A program made the position numbers and the translations under genes. Below are positions 56,427-64,000 of a stretch of 64,000 bases of DNA, in pieces. Position 1 is the first letter of the stretch, and each line of letters starts with the position of its first letter. The notes beneath the pieces were generated by a model that was not told where the DNA came from, ran no database searches, and saw only the letters and a list, made by a program, of their open reading frames with translations. This DNA is from Mycobacterium deserti (GTDB lineage: Bacteria; Actinomycetota; Actinomycetes; Mycobacteriales; Mycobacteriaceae). Where the stretch lies: contig NZ_JAODWD010000003.1 of assembly GCF_025345615.1 (NCBI RefSeq), positions 682,001 to 746,000 on the forward strand. Direction: 5' to 3'.

Positions 56427-57577
56427 CCAAGCCAGCGATGAGCGCCCGTCGCGAAGAGCAGAAGGCGCTGCTCGTCCTCGAAGATGGTCGCATCTTCACC
56501 GGCACGCCGTACGGGGCGGTCGGGCAGACGCTCGGCGAGGCGGTGTTCTCGACCGGGATGTCCGGTTATCAGGAGACGTTGACCGACCCGAGCTATCACG
56601 GACAGATCGTGGTGGCGACTGCGCCGCAGATCGGCAACACCGGCTGGAACCATGAGGACGCCGAGAGCCGTGGCGACAAGATCTGGGTGGCCGGCTATGC
56701 GGTGCGCGATCCGTCGCCGCGCGCGTCGAATTGGCGTGCGACCGGCACACTGGACGACGAGTTGGCCCGGCAGGGCATCGTCGGGATCGCGGGCATCGAC
56801 ACCAGAGCGGTGGTACGCCATTTGCGCAGCCGCGGGTCGATGAAGGCCGGCCTGTTCTCTTCAGAGGCGCTCGCCGAGGCCGACGTGCTGCTCGACAGGG
56901 TGCGCAACCAGCCGTCGATGCTCGGCGCCAACCTCGCCGGACAGGTCAGCACCGATGCCGCGTATGTCGTCGAACCCGACGGCCCGCAACGCTTCACCGT
57001 CGCCGCTATCGACCTGGGTATCAAGACCAACACTCCGCGGAACTTCGCGAGCCGAGGCATCCGCAGTCACGTGCTGCCGTCGACGGTCAGCTTCGCGGAG
57101 ATCGACGAGCTCAAACCCGACGGGGTGTTCCTGTCGAACGGACCCGGTGACCCGGCCACAGCCGAACACATCGTCGGCGTCACCCAGAGGGTGCTCGAAG
57201 CCGGTATACCGCTGTTCGGGATCTGTTTCGGCAATCAGATTCTCGGTCGGGCGTTGGGCCGGTCCACCTACAAGATGGTGTTCGGGCACCGCGGCATCAA
57301 CGTGCCCGTCATCGACCACGCCACCGGCCGCGTCGCGGTGACCGCGCAGAACCACGGGTTTGCGCTGGAGGGTGAGGCCGGAGAACAGTTCGACACGCCG
57401 TTCGGTCCGGCGATCGTCAGTCACACATGCGCCAACGACGGAGTGGTCGAAGGCATCAAACTCGCTGACGGACGTGCCTTCTCGGTGCAGTACCACCCGG
57501 AGGCCGCGGCGGGTCCGCACGACGCGAACTATCTGTTCGATCAGTTCATCGACTTGATGGCAGGGGAGAAGCAGTAG
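56423..57577 (+). CDS. carA: Carbamoyl phosphate synthase small (glutaminase) subunit
   Basis: Hydrolyses glutamine and passes ammonia to CarB. The 384-residue protein has an N-terminal CarA domain ([25 protein letters not shown]) and a class I glutamine amidotransferase domain with [10 protein letters not shown], the nucleophile in [12 protein letters not shown], and the catalytic His/Glu in [12 protein letters not shown]. The ATG at 56423 overlaps the previous stop; the longer open frame starting at 55790 is not the gene. carB follows after 41 bases. Confidence 0.97.
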   Translation: MTKPAMSARREEQKALLVLEDGRIFTGTPYGAVGQTLGEAVFSTGMSGYQETLTDPSYHGQIVVATAPQIGNTGWNHEDAESRGDKIWVAGYAVRDPSPRASNWRATGTLDDELARQGIVGIAGIDTRAVVRHLRSRGSMKAGLFSSEALAEADVLLDRVRNQPSMLGANLAGQVSTDAAYVVEPDGPQRFTVAAIDLGIKTNTPRNFASRGIRSHVLPSTVSFAEIDELKPDGVFLSNGPGDPATAEHIVGVTQRVLEAGIPLFGICFGNQILGRALGRSTYKMVFGHRGINVPVIDHATGRVAVTAQNHGFALEGEAGEQFDTPFGPAIVSHTCANDGVVEGIKLADGRAFSVQYHPEAAAGPHDANYLFDQFIDLMAGEKQ

Positions 57578-57618
57578 ATGGTGCACGCTCGCGGTGGGTG
57601 TGACGAGGGGGGCCGGTA

Positions 57619-60600
57619 ATGCCGAAGCGCGCCGACCTCAACCACGTGCTGGTGATCGGCTCCGGGCCGATCCTCATCGGGCAGGCCGCCGAATTCGATT
57701 ACTCGGGCTCGCAGGCGTGCCGTGTGCTGCGCGCTGAGGGGTTGCAAGTCACGCTGATCAACTCGAACCCGGCGACGATCATGACCGACCCCGAGTACGC
57801 CGACAACACCTACATCGAGCCGATCACCCCTGCCTTCGTCGAGCGGGTGATCGCTCAACAAGCCGAGCGCGGCAACAAGATCGACGCGATGCTGGCGACT
57901 CTCGGCGGTCAGACCGCGCTGAACACGGCCGTCGCCCTGTACGAGAACGGCGTTCTGGAACGCTATGACGTGGAACTGATCGGCGCGGACTTCGACGCGA
58001 TCCAGCGCGGCGAGGACCGGCAACGGTTCAAGGACATCGTCGCCAAGGTCGGCGGCGAGTCGGCGCGCTCCCGCGTGTGTTTCACCATGGAGGAGGTCCG
58101 CGAGACCGTCGATGACCTCGGTCTGCCGGTGGTGGTTCGGCCGTCGTTCACGATGGGCGGTCTCGGCTCCGGCATGGCCTACTCCGCCGAGGACGTCGAG
58201 CGGATGGCAGGCGACGGGCTCACCGCGTCGCCGAGCGCCAACGTTCTGATCGAGGAATCGATCTTCGGCTGGAAGGAATTCGAGCTCGAGTTGATGCGCG
58301 ACGGCCACGACAACGTCGTGGTGGTCTGTTCTATCGAGAACTTCGACCCGATGGGCGTGCATACCGGCGACTCCGTCACCGTTGCACCGGCGATGACCCT
58401 GACCGACCGCGAGTACCAGACGATGCGCGACCTGGGCATCGCGATCCTGCGCGAGGTCGGTGTCGACACCGGCGGTTGCAACATCCAGTTCGCGGTCAAC
58501 CCGGTCGACGGCCGACTCGTCGTCATCGAGATGAATCCGCGCGTGTCGCGCTCGAGTGCGTTGGCGTCCAAGGCCACCGGCTTCCCGATCGCCAAGATCG
58601 CCGCCAAGCTTGCGATCGGCTACACCCTCGACGAGATCCTCAACGACATCACCAAGGAGACGCCGGCCTGCTTCGAGCCGACGCTCGACTACGTCGTCGT
58701 GAAGGCGCCGAGGTTCGCGTTCGAGAAGTTCCCCGGCGCCGACGGCACCCTCACCACCACCATGAAGTCGGTCGGCGAGGCGATGTCGTTGGGCCGCAAC
58801 TTCATCGAGGCGCTCGGTAAGGTGATGCGCTCGCTGGAGACCAGTCGTGCCGGGTTTTGGACCGCGGCGGACCCCGACGTGTCCGTCGACGAGCTGCTCG
58901 AGCGGCTCAGGACGCCGACCGACGGGCGGCTCTACGACCTGGAGCTGGCGTTGCGCGTCGGCGCCAGCGTCGAGCAGGTGGCCGAGGCGTCCGGCGTCGA
59001 TCCGTGGTTCGTCGAGCAGATCGCCGGACTCGTCGCACTGCGGACTGAGCTGCTTGATGCACCCGTGCTCGACGAACACCTCCTGCGGCGCAGCAAGTAC
59101 CACGGTCTATCGGACCGGCAGATCGCCGCGCTGCGGCCCGAACTCGCCGGCGAGGTCGGTGTGCGGGCGCTGCGTCAACGCTTGGGCATCCACCCGGTGT
59201 ACAAGACGGTTGACACCTGCGCCGCGGAATTCGAGGCCAAGACGCCGTACCACTACAGCAGCTACGAACTCGACCCCGCCGCCGAATCCGAGGTGGCCCC
59301 GCAGACCGAGAAGCCGAAGGTCCTCATCCTCGGCTCCGGGCCCAACCGCATCGGCCAGGGCATCGAATTCGACTACAGCTGTGTGCATGCCGCAACGACG
59401 CTGAGTCAGGCCGGCTTCGAGACGGTGATGATCAACTGCAACCCCGAGACGGTGTCCACCGACTACGACACCGCCGACCGGCTCTACTTCGAGCCGCTGA
59501 CGTTCGAGGACGTACTGGAGGTCTACTACGCCGAGTCTCTCTCCGGCGCAGACGGTCCCGGTGTTGTCGGGGTCATCGTGCAGCTCGGCGGGCAGACACC
59601 GCTGGGACTCGCCGAACGCCTGGAGAACGCCGGTGTGCCGATCGTCGGCACCAGCCCCAAGGCCATCGACCTGGCCGAAGATCGCGGCGCGTTCGGCGAG
59701 GTTCTCAACCAAGCCGGCCTGCCGGCCCCGCGGTTCGGTATGGCGACCAGCTTTGAACAGGCCCGTCGTATCGCTGCCGACATCGGCTACCCGGTGCTGG
59801 TCCGGCCGTCGTACGTGCTGGGCGGGCGTGGCATGGAGATCGTCTACGACGACGAGACGTTGGACGGCTATATCACCCGTGCCACCGAACTGTCGCCCGA
59901 GCATCCGGTTTTGGTCGACAGATTCCTCGAAGACGCGATCGAGATCGACGTCGACGCGCTCTGTGACGGCGCCGAGGTGTACATCGGCGGCATCATGGAG
60001 CACATCGAGGAGGCCGGTATCCACTCGGGCGACTCGGCCTGTGCGCTCCCGCCGGTGACGCTGGGCCGCAGCGACATCGAGTCGGTGCGGCGCGCCACGG
60101 AGGCGATCGCCCACGGCATCGGGGTGGTGGGACTGCTCAACGTGCAGTACGCGCTGAAGGACGACGTGCTGTACGTGCTGGAGGCCAACCCGCGCGCCAG
60201 TCGCACCGTGCCGTTTGTCTCGAAAGCGACGGCGGTACCGCTGGCCAAGGCCTGCGCGCGGATCATGCTCGGCGCCACGATCGCTCAGTTGCGCGAGGAG
60301 GGGGTGCTGGCCCGTACGGGCGACGGCGCGACGACTCCGCGCAACGCGCCGGTCGCGGTGAAGGAAGCGGTGCTGCCATTCCACCGGTTCCGCAAGGCCG
60401 ACGGCTCGCAGATCGACTCGCTGCTGGGCCCGGAGATGAAGTCCACCGGCGAGGTGATGGGCATCGACCATGACTTCGGCAGCGCGTTCGCCAAGAGTCA
60501 GACCGCCGCGTACGGTTCGTTGCCCACCGAAGGCACCGTGTTCGTCTCGGTCGCCAACCGCGACAAGCGGTCGCTGGTGTTCCCGGTCAAGCGCCTGGCC

Positions 60601-60957
60601 GATCTGGGCTTCCGGGTGCTGGCCACTGAGGGCACCGCGGAGATGTTGCGCCGCAATGGTATTCCTTGCGACGAAGTACGCAAGCACTTCGAACAGCCCG
60701 GGGAGGGCAGGCCGCCCATGTCGGCCGTCGACGCCATCAAGGCCGGCGAGGTCGACATGGTGATCAATACCCCCTACGGCAACTCGGGCCCGCGCATCGA
60801 TGGCTACGAGATCCGTTCGGCTGCGGTGTCGGTCAACATTCCGTGCGTGACGACCGTGCAGGGCGCTTCGGCGGCGGTGCAGGGCATCGAGGCCGGCATC
60901 CGCGGGGACATCGGGGTGATGTCGCTGCAGGAGTTGCACAGCGTGTTGGGTCCGTGA
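57619..60957 (+). CDS. carB: Carbamoyl phosphate synthase large subunit
   Basis: Makes carbamoyl phosphate for pyrimidine and arginine synthesis from ammonia, bicarbonate and two ATP. The 1112-residue protein has two related halves, each with an ATP-grasp domain: first-half motifs [19 protein letters not shown] and [18 protein letters not shown]; second-half motifs [17 protein letters not shown] and [19 protein letters not shown]. The C-terminal ~150 residues form the allosteric MGS-like domain. Length is normal. Stop overlaps the GTG start of pyrF. Confidence 0.98.
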   Translation: MPKRADLNHVLVIGSGPILIGQAAEFDYSGSQACRVLRAEGLQVTLINSNPATIMTDPEYADNTYIEPITPAFVERVIAQQAERGNKIDAMLATLGGQTALNTAVALYENGVLERYDVELIGADFDAIQRGEDRQRFKDIVAKVGGESARSRVCFTMEEVRETVDDLGLPVVVRPSFTMGGLGSGMAYSAEDVERMAGDGLTASPSANVLIEESIFGWKEFELELMRDGHDNVVVVCSIENFDPMGVHTGDSVTVAPAMTLTDREYQTMRDLGIAILREVGVDTGGCNIQFAVNPVDGRLVVIEMNPRVSRSSALASKATGFPIAKIAAKLAIGYTLDEILNDITKETPACFEPTLDYVVVKAPRFAFEKFPGADGTLTTTMKSVGEAMSLGRNFIEALGKVMRSLETSRAGFWTAADPDVSVDELLERLRTPTDGRLYDLELALRVGASVEQVAEASGVDPWFVEQIAGLVALRTELLDAPVLDEHLLRRSKYHGLSDRQIAALRPELAGEVGVRALRQRLGIHPVYKTVDTCAAEFEAKTPYHYSSYELDPAAESEVAPQTEKPKVLILGSGPNRIGQGIEFDYSCVHAATTLSQAGFETVMINCNPETVSTDYDTADRLYFEPLTFEDVLEVYYAESLSGADGPGVVGVIVQLGGQTPLGLAERLENAGVPIVGTSPKAIDLAEDRGAFGEVLNQAGLPAPRFGMATSFEQARRIAADIGYPVLVRPSYVLGGRGMEIVYDDETLDGYITRATELSPEHPVLVDRFLEDAIEIDVDALCDGAEVYIGGIMEHIEEAGIHSGDSACALPPVTLGRSDIESVRRATEAIAHGIGVVGLLNVQYALKDDVLYVLEANPRASRTVPFVSKATAVPLAKACARIMLGATIAQLREEGVLARTGDGATTPRNAPVAVKEAVLPFHRFRKADGSQIDSLLGPEMKSTGEVMGIDHDFGSAFAKSQTAAYGSLPTEGTVFVSVANRDKRSLVFPVKRLADLGFRVLATEGTAEMLRRNGIPCDEVRKHFEQPGEGRPPMSAVDAIKAGEVDMVINTPYGNSGPRIDGYEIRSAAVSVNIPCVTTVQGASAAVQGIEAGIRGDIGVMSLQELHSVLGP

Positions 60958-61772
60958 CCGGGTTCGGTCGACGCCTCGCCGATGCGGTGACGCGGCGCGG
61001 ACCGCTGTGCCTCGGGATCGACCCGCACCCCGAGTTGTTGCGGGCGTGGGACCTGCCGGTCGACGCCGACGGACTCGGCCGGTTCTGCGACATCTGCGTG
61101 GCGGCCTTCGCTGACCACGCGGTGGTCAAGCCGCAGGTGGCCTTCTTCGAAGCCCATGGGTCAGCGGGCTATGCGGTGCTCGAGCGCACCATCGGCGCTC
61201 TGCGGGAGACGGGCGTGCTGGTGCTCGCCGATGCCAAGCGCGGTGACATCGGCTCCACGATGGCCGCCTACGCCCAGGCGTGGGCCGGGGATTCTCCGCT
61301 GGCCGCCGACGCGGTGACCGCATCGCCGTACCTCGGATTCGGCTCGTTGCAGCCGCTGCTCGACACGGCCCTGGCCAATGGGCGTGGCGTGTTCGTGCTG
61401 GCCGCCACGTCCAATCCGGAAGGTATCGGTGTGCAGCGAGCCGAACGCGGCGGCCGAACCGTCGCGCAGGCCATCGTCGACGCCGCAGCAGCGGTGAACC
61501 GGGATGCACAGCCGGAGCCGGGTTCGGTCGGGGTGGTGGTCGGGGCGACGCTGGCCACACCGCCGGATGTGAGCGCGTTGGGCGGACCGGTCCTGGTGCC
61601 CGGTGTCGGAGCGCAGGGTGGCCGGCCGGAGGCGCTCGGCGGCCTCGGCGGGGCGCACCCCGGCCAGCTGCTGCCCGCGGTCTCGCGAGAGGTGCTGCGC
61701 GCAGGACCCGACGTCACCGCGTTGCGGGCTGCTGCCGACGCAATGCGCGACGCCGTCGCCTACCTCGCGTAG
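60954..61772 (+). CDS. pyrF: Orotidine 5'-phosphate decarboxylase, type 2
   Basis: Last step of UMP synthesis. The 272-residue protein is of the actinobacterial (group 2) type: start [16 protein letters not shown], catalytic [17 protein letters not shown] with the Asp-Lys pair, and a C-terminal [10 protein letters not shown] phosphate loop. GTG 60954 overlaps the carB stop. It ends the continuous run pyrR-pyrB-pyrC-membrane protein-carA-carB-pyrF. No pyrD or pyrE is present in the run. Confidence 0.96.
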   Translation: MTGFGRRLADAVTRRGPLCLGIDPHPELLRAWDLPVDADGLGRFCDICVAAFADHAVVKPQVAFFEAHGSAGYAVLERTIGALRETGVLVLADAKRGDIGSTMAAYAQAWAGDSPLAADAVTASPYLGFGSLQPLLDTALANGRGVFVLAATSNPEGIGVQRAERGGRTVAQAIVDAAAAVNRDAQPEPGSVGVVVGATLATPPDVSALGGPVLVPGVGAQGGRPEALGGLGGAHPGQLLPAVSREVLRAGPDVTALRAAADAMRDAVAYLA

Positions 61773-61822
61773 AGGACCCGACCTGGGCCTAGCAGGCTGT
61801 TAGCGGTTTGAATCGCGATGAG

Positions 61823-62164
61823 TCACAGCGGAATCCACAGACCGAACAACCAGAAGCCCCAGTTGTTGAATTGAGGATTGAAGACCGGTGTCACCCAATT
61901 GCCGTTGTAATTGAATGGCTGGCGGTCGATCCGTCCTTGATCGATGCCACGCCAGGCGAGCCCGGGGGGCGGGCCTGTTCGGCTCCGATCGCCGCCGATT
62001 GCCGGGCCGTTGTGCCCCCCCGGTCCAACGGGGCCCTGACAGGCCCCGAGCCCGCAGCCAGGCCCGGGTTGCGCGGCCGCGCTACCGGCGCCGGCGGTAA
62101 ATGACGCAAGGCCGACGCCGAGGGCGACGGCGGCGGTACCTGCCAGACGGTTGAACTTCCTCAT
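61823..62164 (-). CDS. Small secreted protein
   Basis: A 113-residue protein with a clear signal peptide (residues 1-31: MRKF, then an Ala/Val-rich hydrophobic core ending in AAAQP). The mature part is rich in Gly, Pro, Asn, Trp and Phe, with two cysteines (CGLGAC) that could form a disulphide, and ends WGFWLFGLWIPL. AAGGAG stands upstream of the ATG. No known family; such small exported Gly/Asn-rich proteins are common in mycobacteria. Confidence 0.75.
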   Translation of the reverse strand: MRKFNRLAGTAAVALGVGLASFTAGAGSAAAQPGPGCGLGACQGPVGPGGHNGPAIGGDRSRTGPPPGLAWRGIDQGRIDRQPFNYNGNWVTPVFNPQFNNWGFWLFGLWIPL

Positions 62165-62718
62165 GGTGATCGCTCCTTCTGCTCCCGGGGTGGGAGGCTG
62201 GTCGACCCGACTGCCGAACGCTATGGCGCCCAGCTGTGCGCGGGCTGTCCGGCGGGTATGAGGGCGATAGGCGCCGCGTCGATCGTCACATCTGCACCAT
62301 GTGAACCTCTAGAAACACCTGTAACGGGTGTTTCACCTGGCGATTCTTGCGACCGTTGTCCGGTCACCGGCGACACGCCCAAACGGCATGACCAGCGAAA
62401 ATTTTTAATTTCGAGCCGCCCGAGGATGGCGTGGTGTGGTCCAGGTCACGTCCTGACGGTGTCGGATCGCCGTTCCGGCCCTCTGAAATGCCTTGATATG
62501 CAGGCAGTTCCAGCGGCCGCAGGTCGGGATCGGACGGTTCAGTGCCCGATCCGGACATGCCCCGACGGGTGAGCGACGGCCTAACACGCTGGGCTTTTAA
62601 CGCTCAAAGCAGGGGGTGGGGTTCGCTTTCGTCAGGATGCGTGGGTACGGTCGTCGTCGCTGGCTGTTGACGTATCAGCCGAGACAAAACAGATGATGTG
62701 ACGAGACGGAGGAACCCC
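62165..62718. other. 554-base intergenic region between the secreted-protein gene and mihF
   Basis: Short frames on both strands (for example 62258-62572) show no family resemblance. The region holds the palindrome at 62312-62334 and an AT-rich patch AAATTTTTAATT near 62399-62411 inside CGAAA...TTTCG arms, both unusual in this GC-rich DNA. It should contain promoters for the two divergent neighbours. I see no gene or clear RNA. Confidence 0.55.
62312..62334. promoter_or_regulatory. Perfect 8-base inverted repeat, possible operator
   Basis: GAAACACC at 62312-62319 and GGTGTTTC at 62327-62334 are exact inverted copies separated by seven bases (TGTAACG). No run of T follows, so it is unlikely to be a simple terminator. 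Its place in the divergent region before mihF and the secreted-protein gene suggests a regulator site. The regulator is unknown. Confidence 0.4.
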
Positions 62719-63036
62719 GTGGCCCTTCCCCAGTTGACCGACGAGCAGCGCGCGGCAGCGTTGGAGAAGGCTGCTGCCGCACGTCGAGCACGAGCCGAGC
62801 TCAAGGATCGTCTCAAGCGCGGCGGCACCAACCTCAAGCAGGTGCTCAAAGACGCCGAGACCGACGAGGTCTTGGGCAAGATGAAAGTCTCTGCGCTCTT
62901 GGAGGCGTTGCCGAAGGTCGGCAAGGTCAAGGCGCAGGAGATCATGACCGAACTGGAGATCGCCCCCACGCGCCGCCTGCGCGGCCTGGGTGACCGTCAG
63001 CGCAAGGCGCTGCTGGAAAAGTTCGACCAGTCCTAG
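62719..63036 (+). CDS. mihF: Mycobacterial integration host factor
   Basis: Small essential DNA-binding, nucleoid-associated protein unique to actinobacteria. The 105-residue protein starts [36 protein letters not shown] (short motifs [18 protein letters not shown] and LKDRLKRGG) and contains [20 protein letters not shown], a helix-two-turn-helix DNA-binding region. GTG 62719 with GGAGGA just upstream is the right start; the frame to 62698 and the longer forms in older annotation are not. It is followed by gmk. Confidence 0.95.
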   Translation: MALPQLTDEQRAAALEKAAAARRARAELKDRLKRGGTNLKQVLKDAETDEVLGKMKVSALLEALPKVGKVKAQEIMTELEIAPTRRLRGLGDRQRKALLEKFDQS

Positions 63037-63046
63037 GCGCAATAAG

Positions 63047-63634
63047 TTGAGCGCCGGCCGAGGGGCCGGGCGGGTAGTCGTACTGTCCGGCCCCTCTGCC
63101 GTCGGGAAATCCACTGTTGTTCGCTGTCTTCGCGAACGCATTCCCGACCTGTACTTCAGCGTGTCCGTCACCACTAGGGCGCCCCGTCCGGGCGAGGTGG
63201 ATGGCGTCGATTATTCGTTCGTGACCATCGAAAAGTTCCAGCAGCTCATCGACGACGGTGCGCTACTGGAATGGGCGGAGATCCACGGTGGACTGCATCG
63301 TTCCGGCACGCCGGCCCAGCCCGTCCGCGACGCCACCGCGGCAGGCAAACCAGTCCTCATCGAGGTCGATCTGGCCGGTGCGCGCGCCGTGAAGAAGGCG
63401 ATGCCCGAGGCGCTGGCCGTGTTCCTGGCCCCGCCCACCTGGGAAGCGCTCGAGACTCGGCTGACCGGACGCGGCACGGAAACGCAAGAGGCGATGGAGC
63501 GCCGGCTGGCCACCGCGCGGGCCGAATTGGCCGCCCAAGGCGAGTTCGACGAGGTAGTGGTCAACAGTCAATTGGAGTCTGCCTGCGCCGAATTGGTATC
63601 CTTGCTGGTAACCGGACGTGATCAAGGCGCCTAA
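63047..63634 (+). CDS. gmk: Guanylate kinase
   Basis: Phosphorylates GMP to GDP with ATP. The 195-residue protein has P-loop [16 protein letters not shown] near residue 10, the GMP-binding [19 protein letters not shown] and [14 protein letters not shown], and a lid region [17 protein letters not shown]. The start TTG 63047 gives a short leader; the open frame reaches back into mihF. It is 10 bases after mihF, so they are probably co-transcribed. Confidence 0.95.
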   Translation: MSAGRGAGRVVVLSGPSAVGKSTVVRCLRERIPDLYFSVSVTTRAPRPGEVDGVDYSFVTIEKFQQLIDDGALLEWAEIHGGLHRSGTPAQPVRDATAAGKPVLIEVDLAGARAVKKAMPEALAVFLAPPTWEALETRLTGRGTETQEAMERRLATARAELAAQGEFDEVVVNSQLESACAELVSLLVTGRDQGA

Positions 63635-63684
63635 CGCGGCGCGAACCGGAATTGTATTCATCTGAACTTCAGGAGATTTTCTAC

Positions 63685-64000
63685 GTGAGCACCCCGCACG
63701 CCGATGCGCAGCTGACCGCTGTGAGCGACATCGACGCGTCCGCCGCAGCTGCCTACGACACGCCGCTGGGCATCACCAACCCGCCGATCGACGAGCTGCT
63801 GAACCGCGCGTCGAGCAAGTATGCGCTGGTGATCTACGCCGCCAAGCGCGCGCGCCAGATCAACGACTACTACAACCAACTCGGCGACGGCATCCTCGAA
63901 TATGTCGGCCCGCTGGTCGAGCCCGGCCTGCAGGAGAAGCCGCTGTCCATCGCGATGCGTGAGATCCACGAAGACCTGCTCGAGCACACCGAAGGCGAGT
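63685..64000 (+). CDS. rpoZ: RNA polymerase omega subunit, 3' end cut by window
   Basis: Small RNA polymerase subunit that helps assembly of beta'. The GTG start at 63685 has AGGAG ten bases upstream. The visible 105 residues have the omega signatures [32 protein letters not shown] and a C-terminal [16 protein letters not shown]. The stop lies beyond the window. It follows gmk after 50 bases, the conserved gmk-rpoZ order of actinobacteria. Confidence 0.95.
   Translation, partial: MSTPHADAQLTAVSDIDASAAAAYDTPLGITNPPIDELLNRASSKYALVIYAAKRARQINDYYNQLGDGILEYVGPLVEPGLQEKPLSIAMREIHEDLLEHTEGE

Noticed and set aside
57541..60939. Two long - strand frames opposite carB
   Set aside because: Antisense shadows of a certain, conserved gene.

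Overview
The window is high-GC DNA from a mycobacterium (Mycobacterium or Mycolicibacterium type). The evidence is a type VII secretion (ESX) locus with PE/PPE-, EspG- and Esx-type genes, followed by the mycobacterial block aroC-aroK-aroB-aroQ / pepQ-efp-nusB / pyrR-pyrB-pyrC-carA-carB-pyrF / mihF-gmk-rpoZ. Start codons are often GTG or TTG, and many genes overlap by 4 bases, as expected in co-transcribed actinobacterial genes. No tRNA, rRNA, IS element or CRISPR array was seen.

Bases 1-39.7 kb are an accessory ESX island. The left part (+ strand) holds the 3' end of eccC, then eccD, mycP and a proline-rich EspI-like ATPase. Next comes a cassette of a YbaB-like protein, a WXG100-like protein and a single ORF of 4,721 codons (8721-22886). 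This giant protein starts with a CpnT-type WXG100-like delivery domain. It carries four papain-fold (glutamine deamidase-like) modules, four DUF1023-type alpha/beta-hydrolase modules (the first has lost its nucleophilic serine), four copies of a module with weak GNAT resemblance, and three C-terminal helical repeats of about 105 residues. Two small ORFs and a 514-residue protein that looks like a multi-domain immunity protein follow. A second cassette (25142-26804) repeats the delivery domain, YbaB-like and WXG100-like genes without any toxin part.

Bases 26.8-36.7 kb are on the - strand: two pairs of PE-like and PPE/WXG-like secreted proteins, two EspG-type chaperones, an Esx pair, an unexpected ketoacyl-synthase-III-like protein, and a YbaB-like/EspH-like pair. 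The island ends with eccA and a second EspI-like ATPase (+ strand). No eccB or eccE is visible; eccB at least is probably upstream of the window.

Bases 39.7-64 kb are mostly core chromosome: a small SnoaL/DUF3237/TetR group with an operator-like set of repeats, the shikimate operon, a secreted acidic protein, a large LuxR-type regulator, a four-helix membrane protein, pepQ-efp-nusB, a serine hydrolase, the complete pyrimidine operon with a PyrR-binding-type leader, and mihF-gmk-rpoZ (rpoZ cut by the window end).

How it fits together (inference): EccC, EccD, MycP and EccA, with components outside the window, would export the PE/PPE/Esx proteins and probably the WXG-headed giant protein. EspG chaperones would hand PE/PPE pairs to the machine. 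The small cassette genes would assist the giant substrate, and the proteins encoded just behind it would protect the producer.
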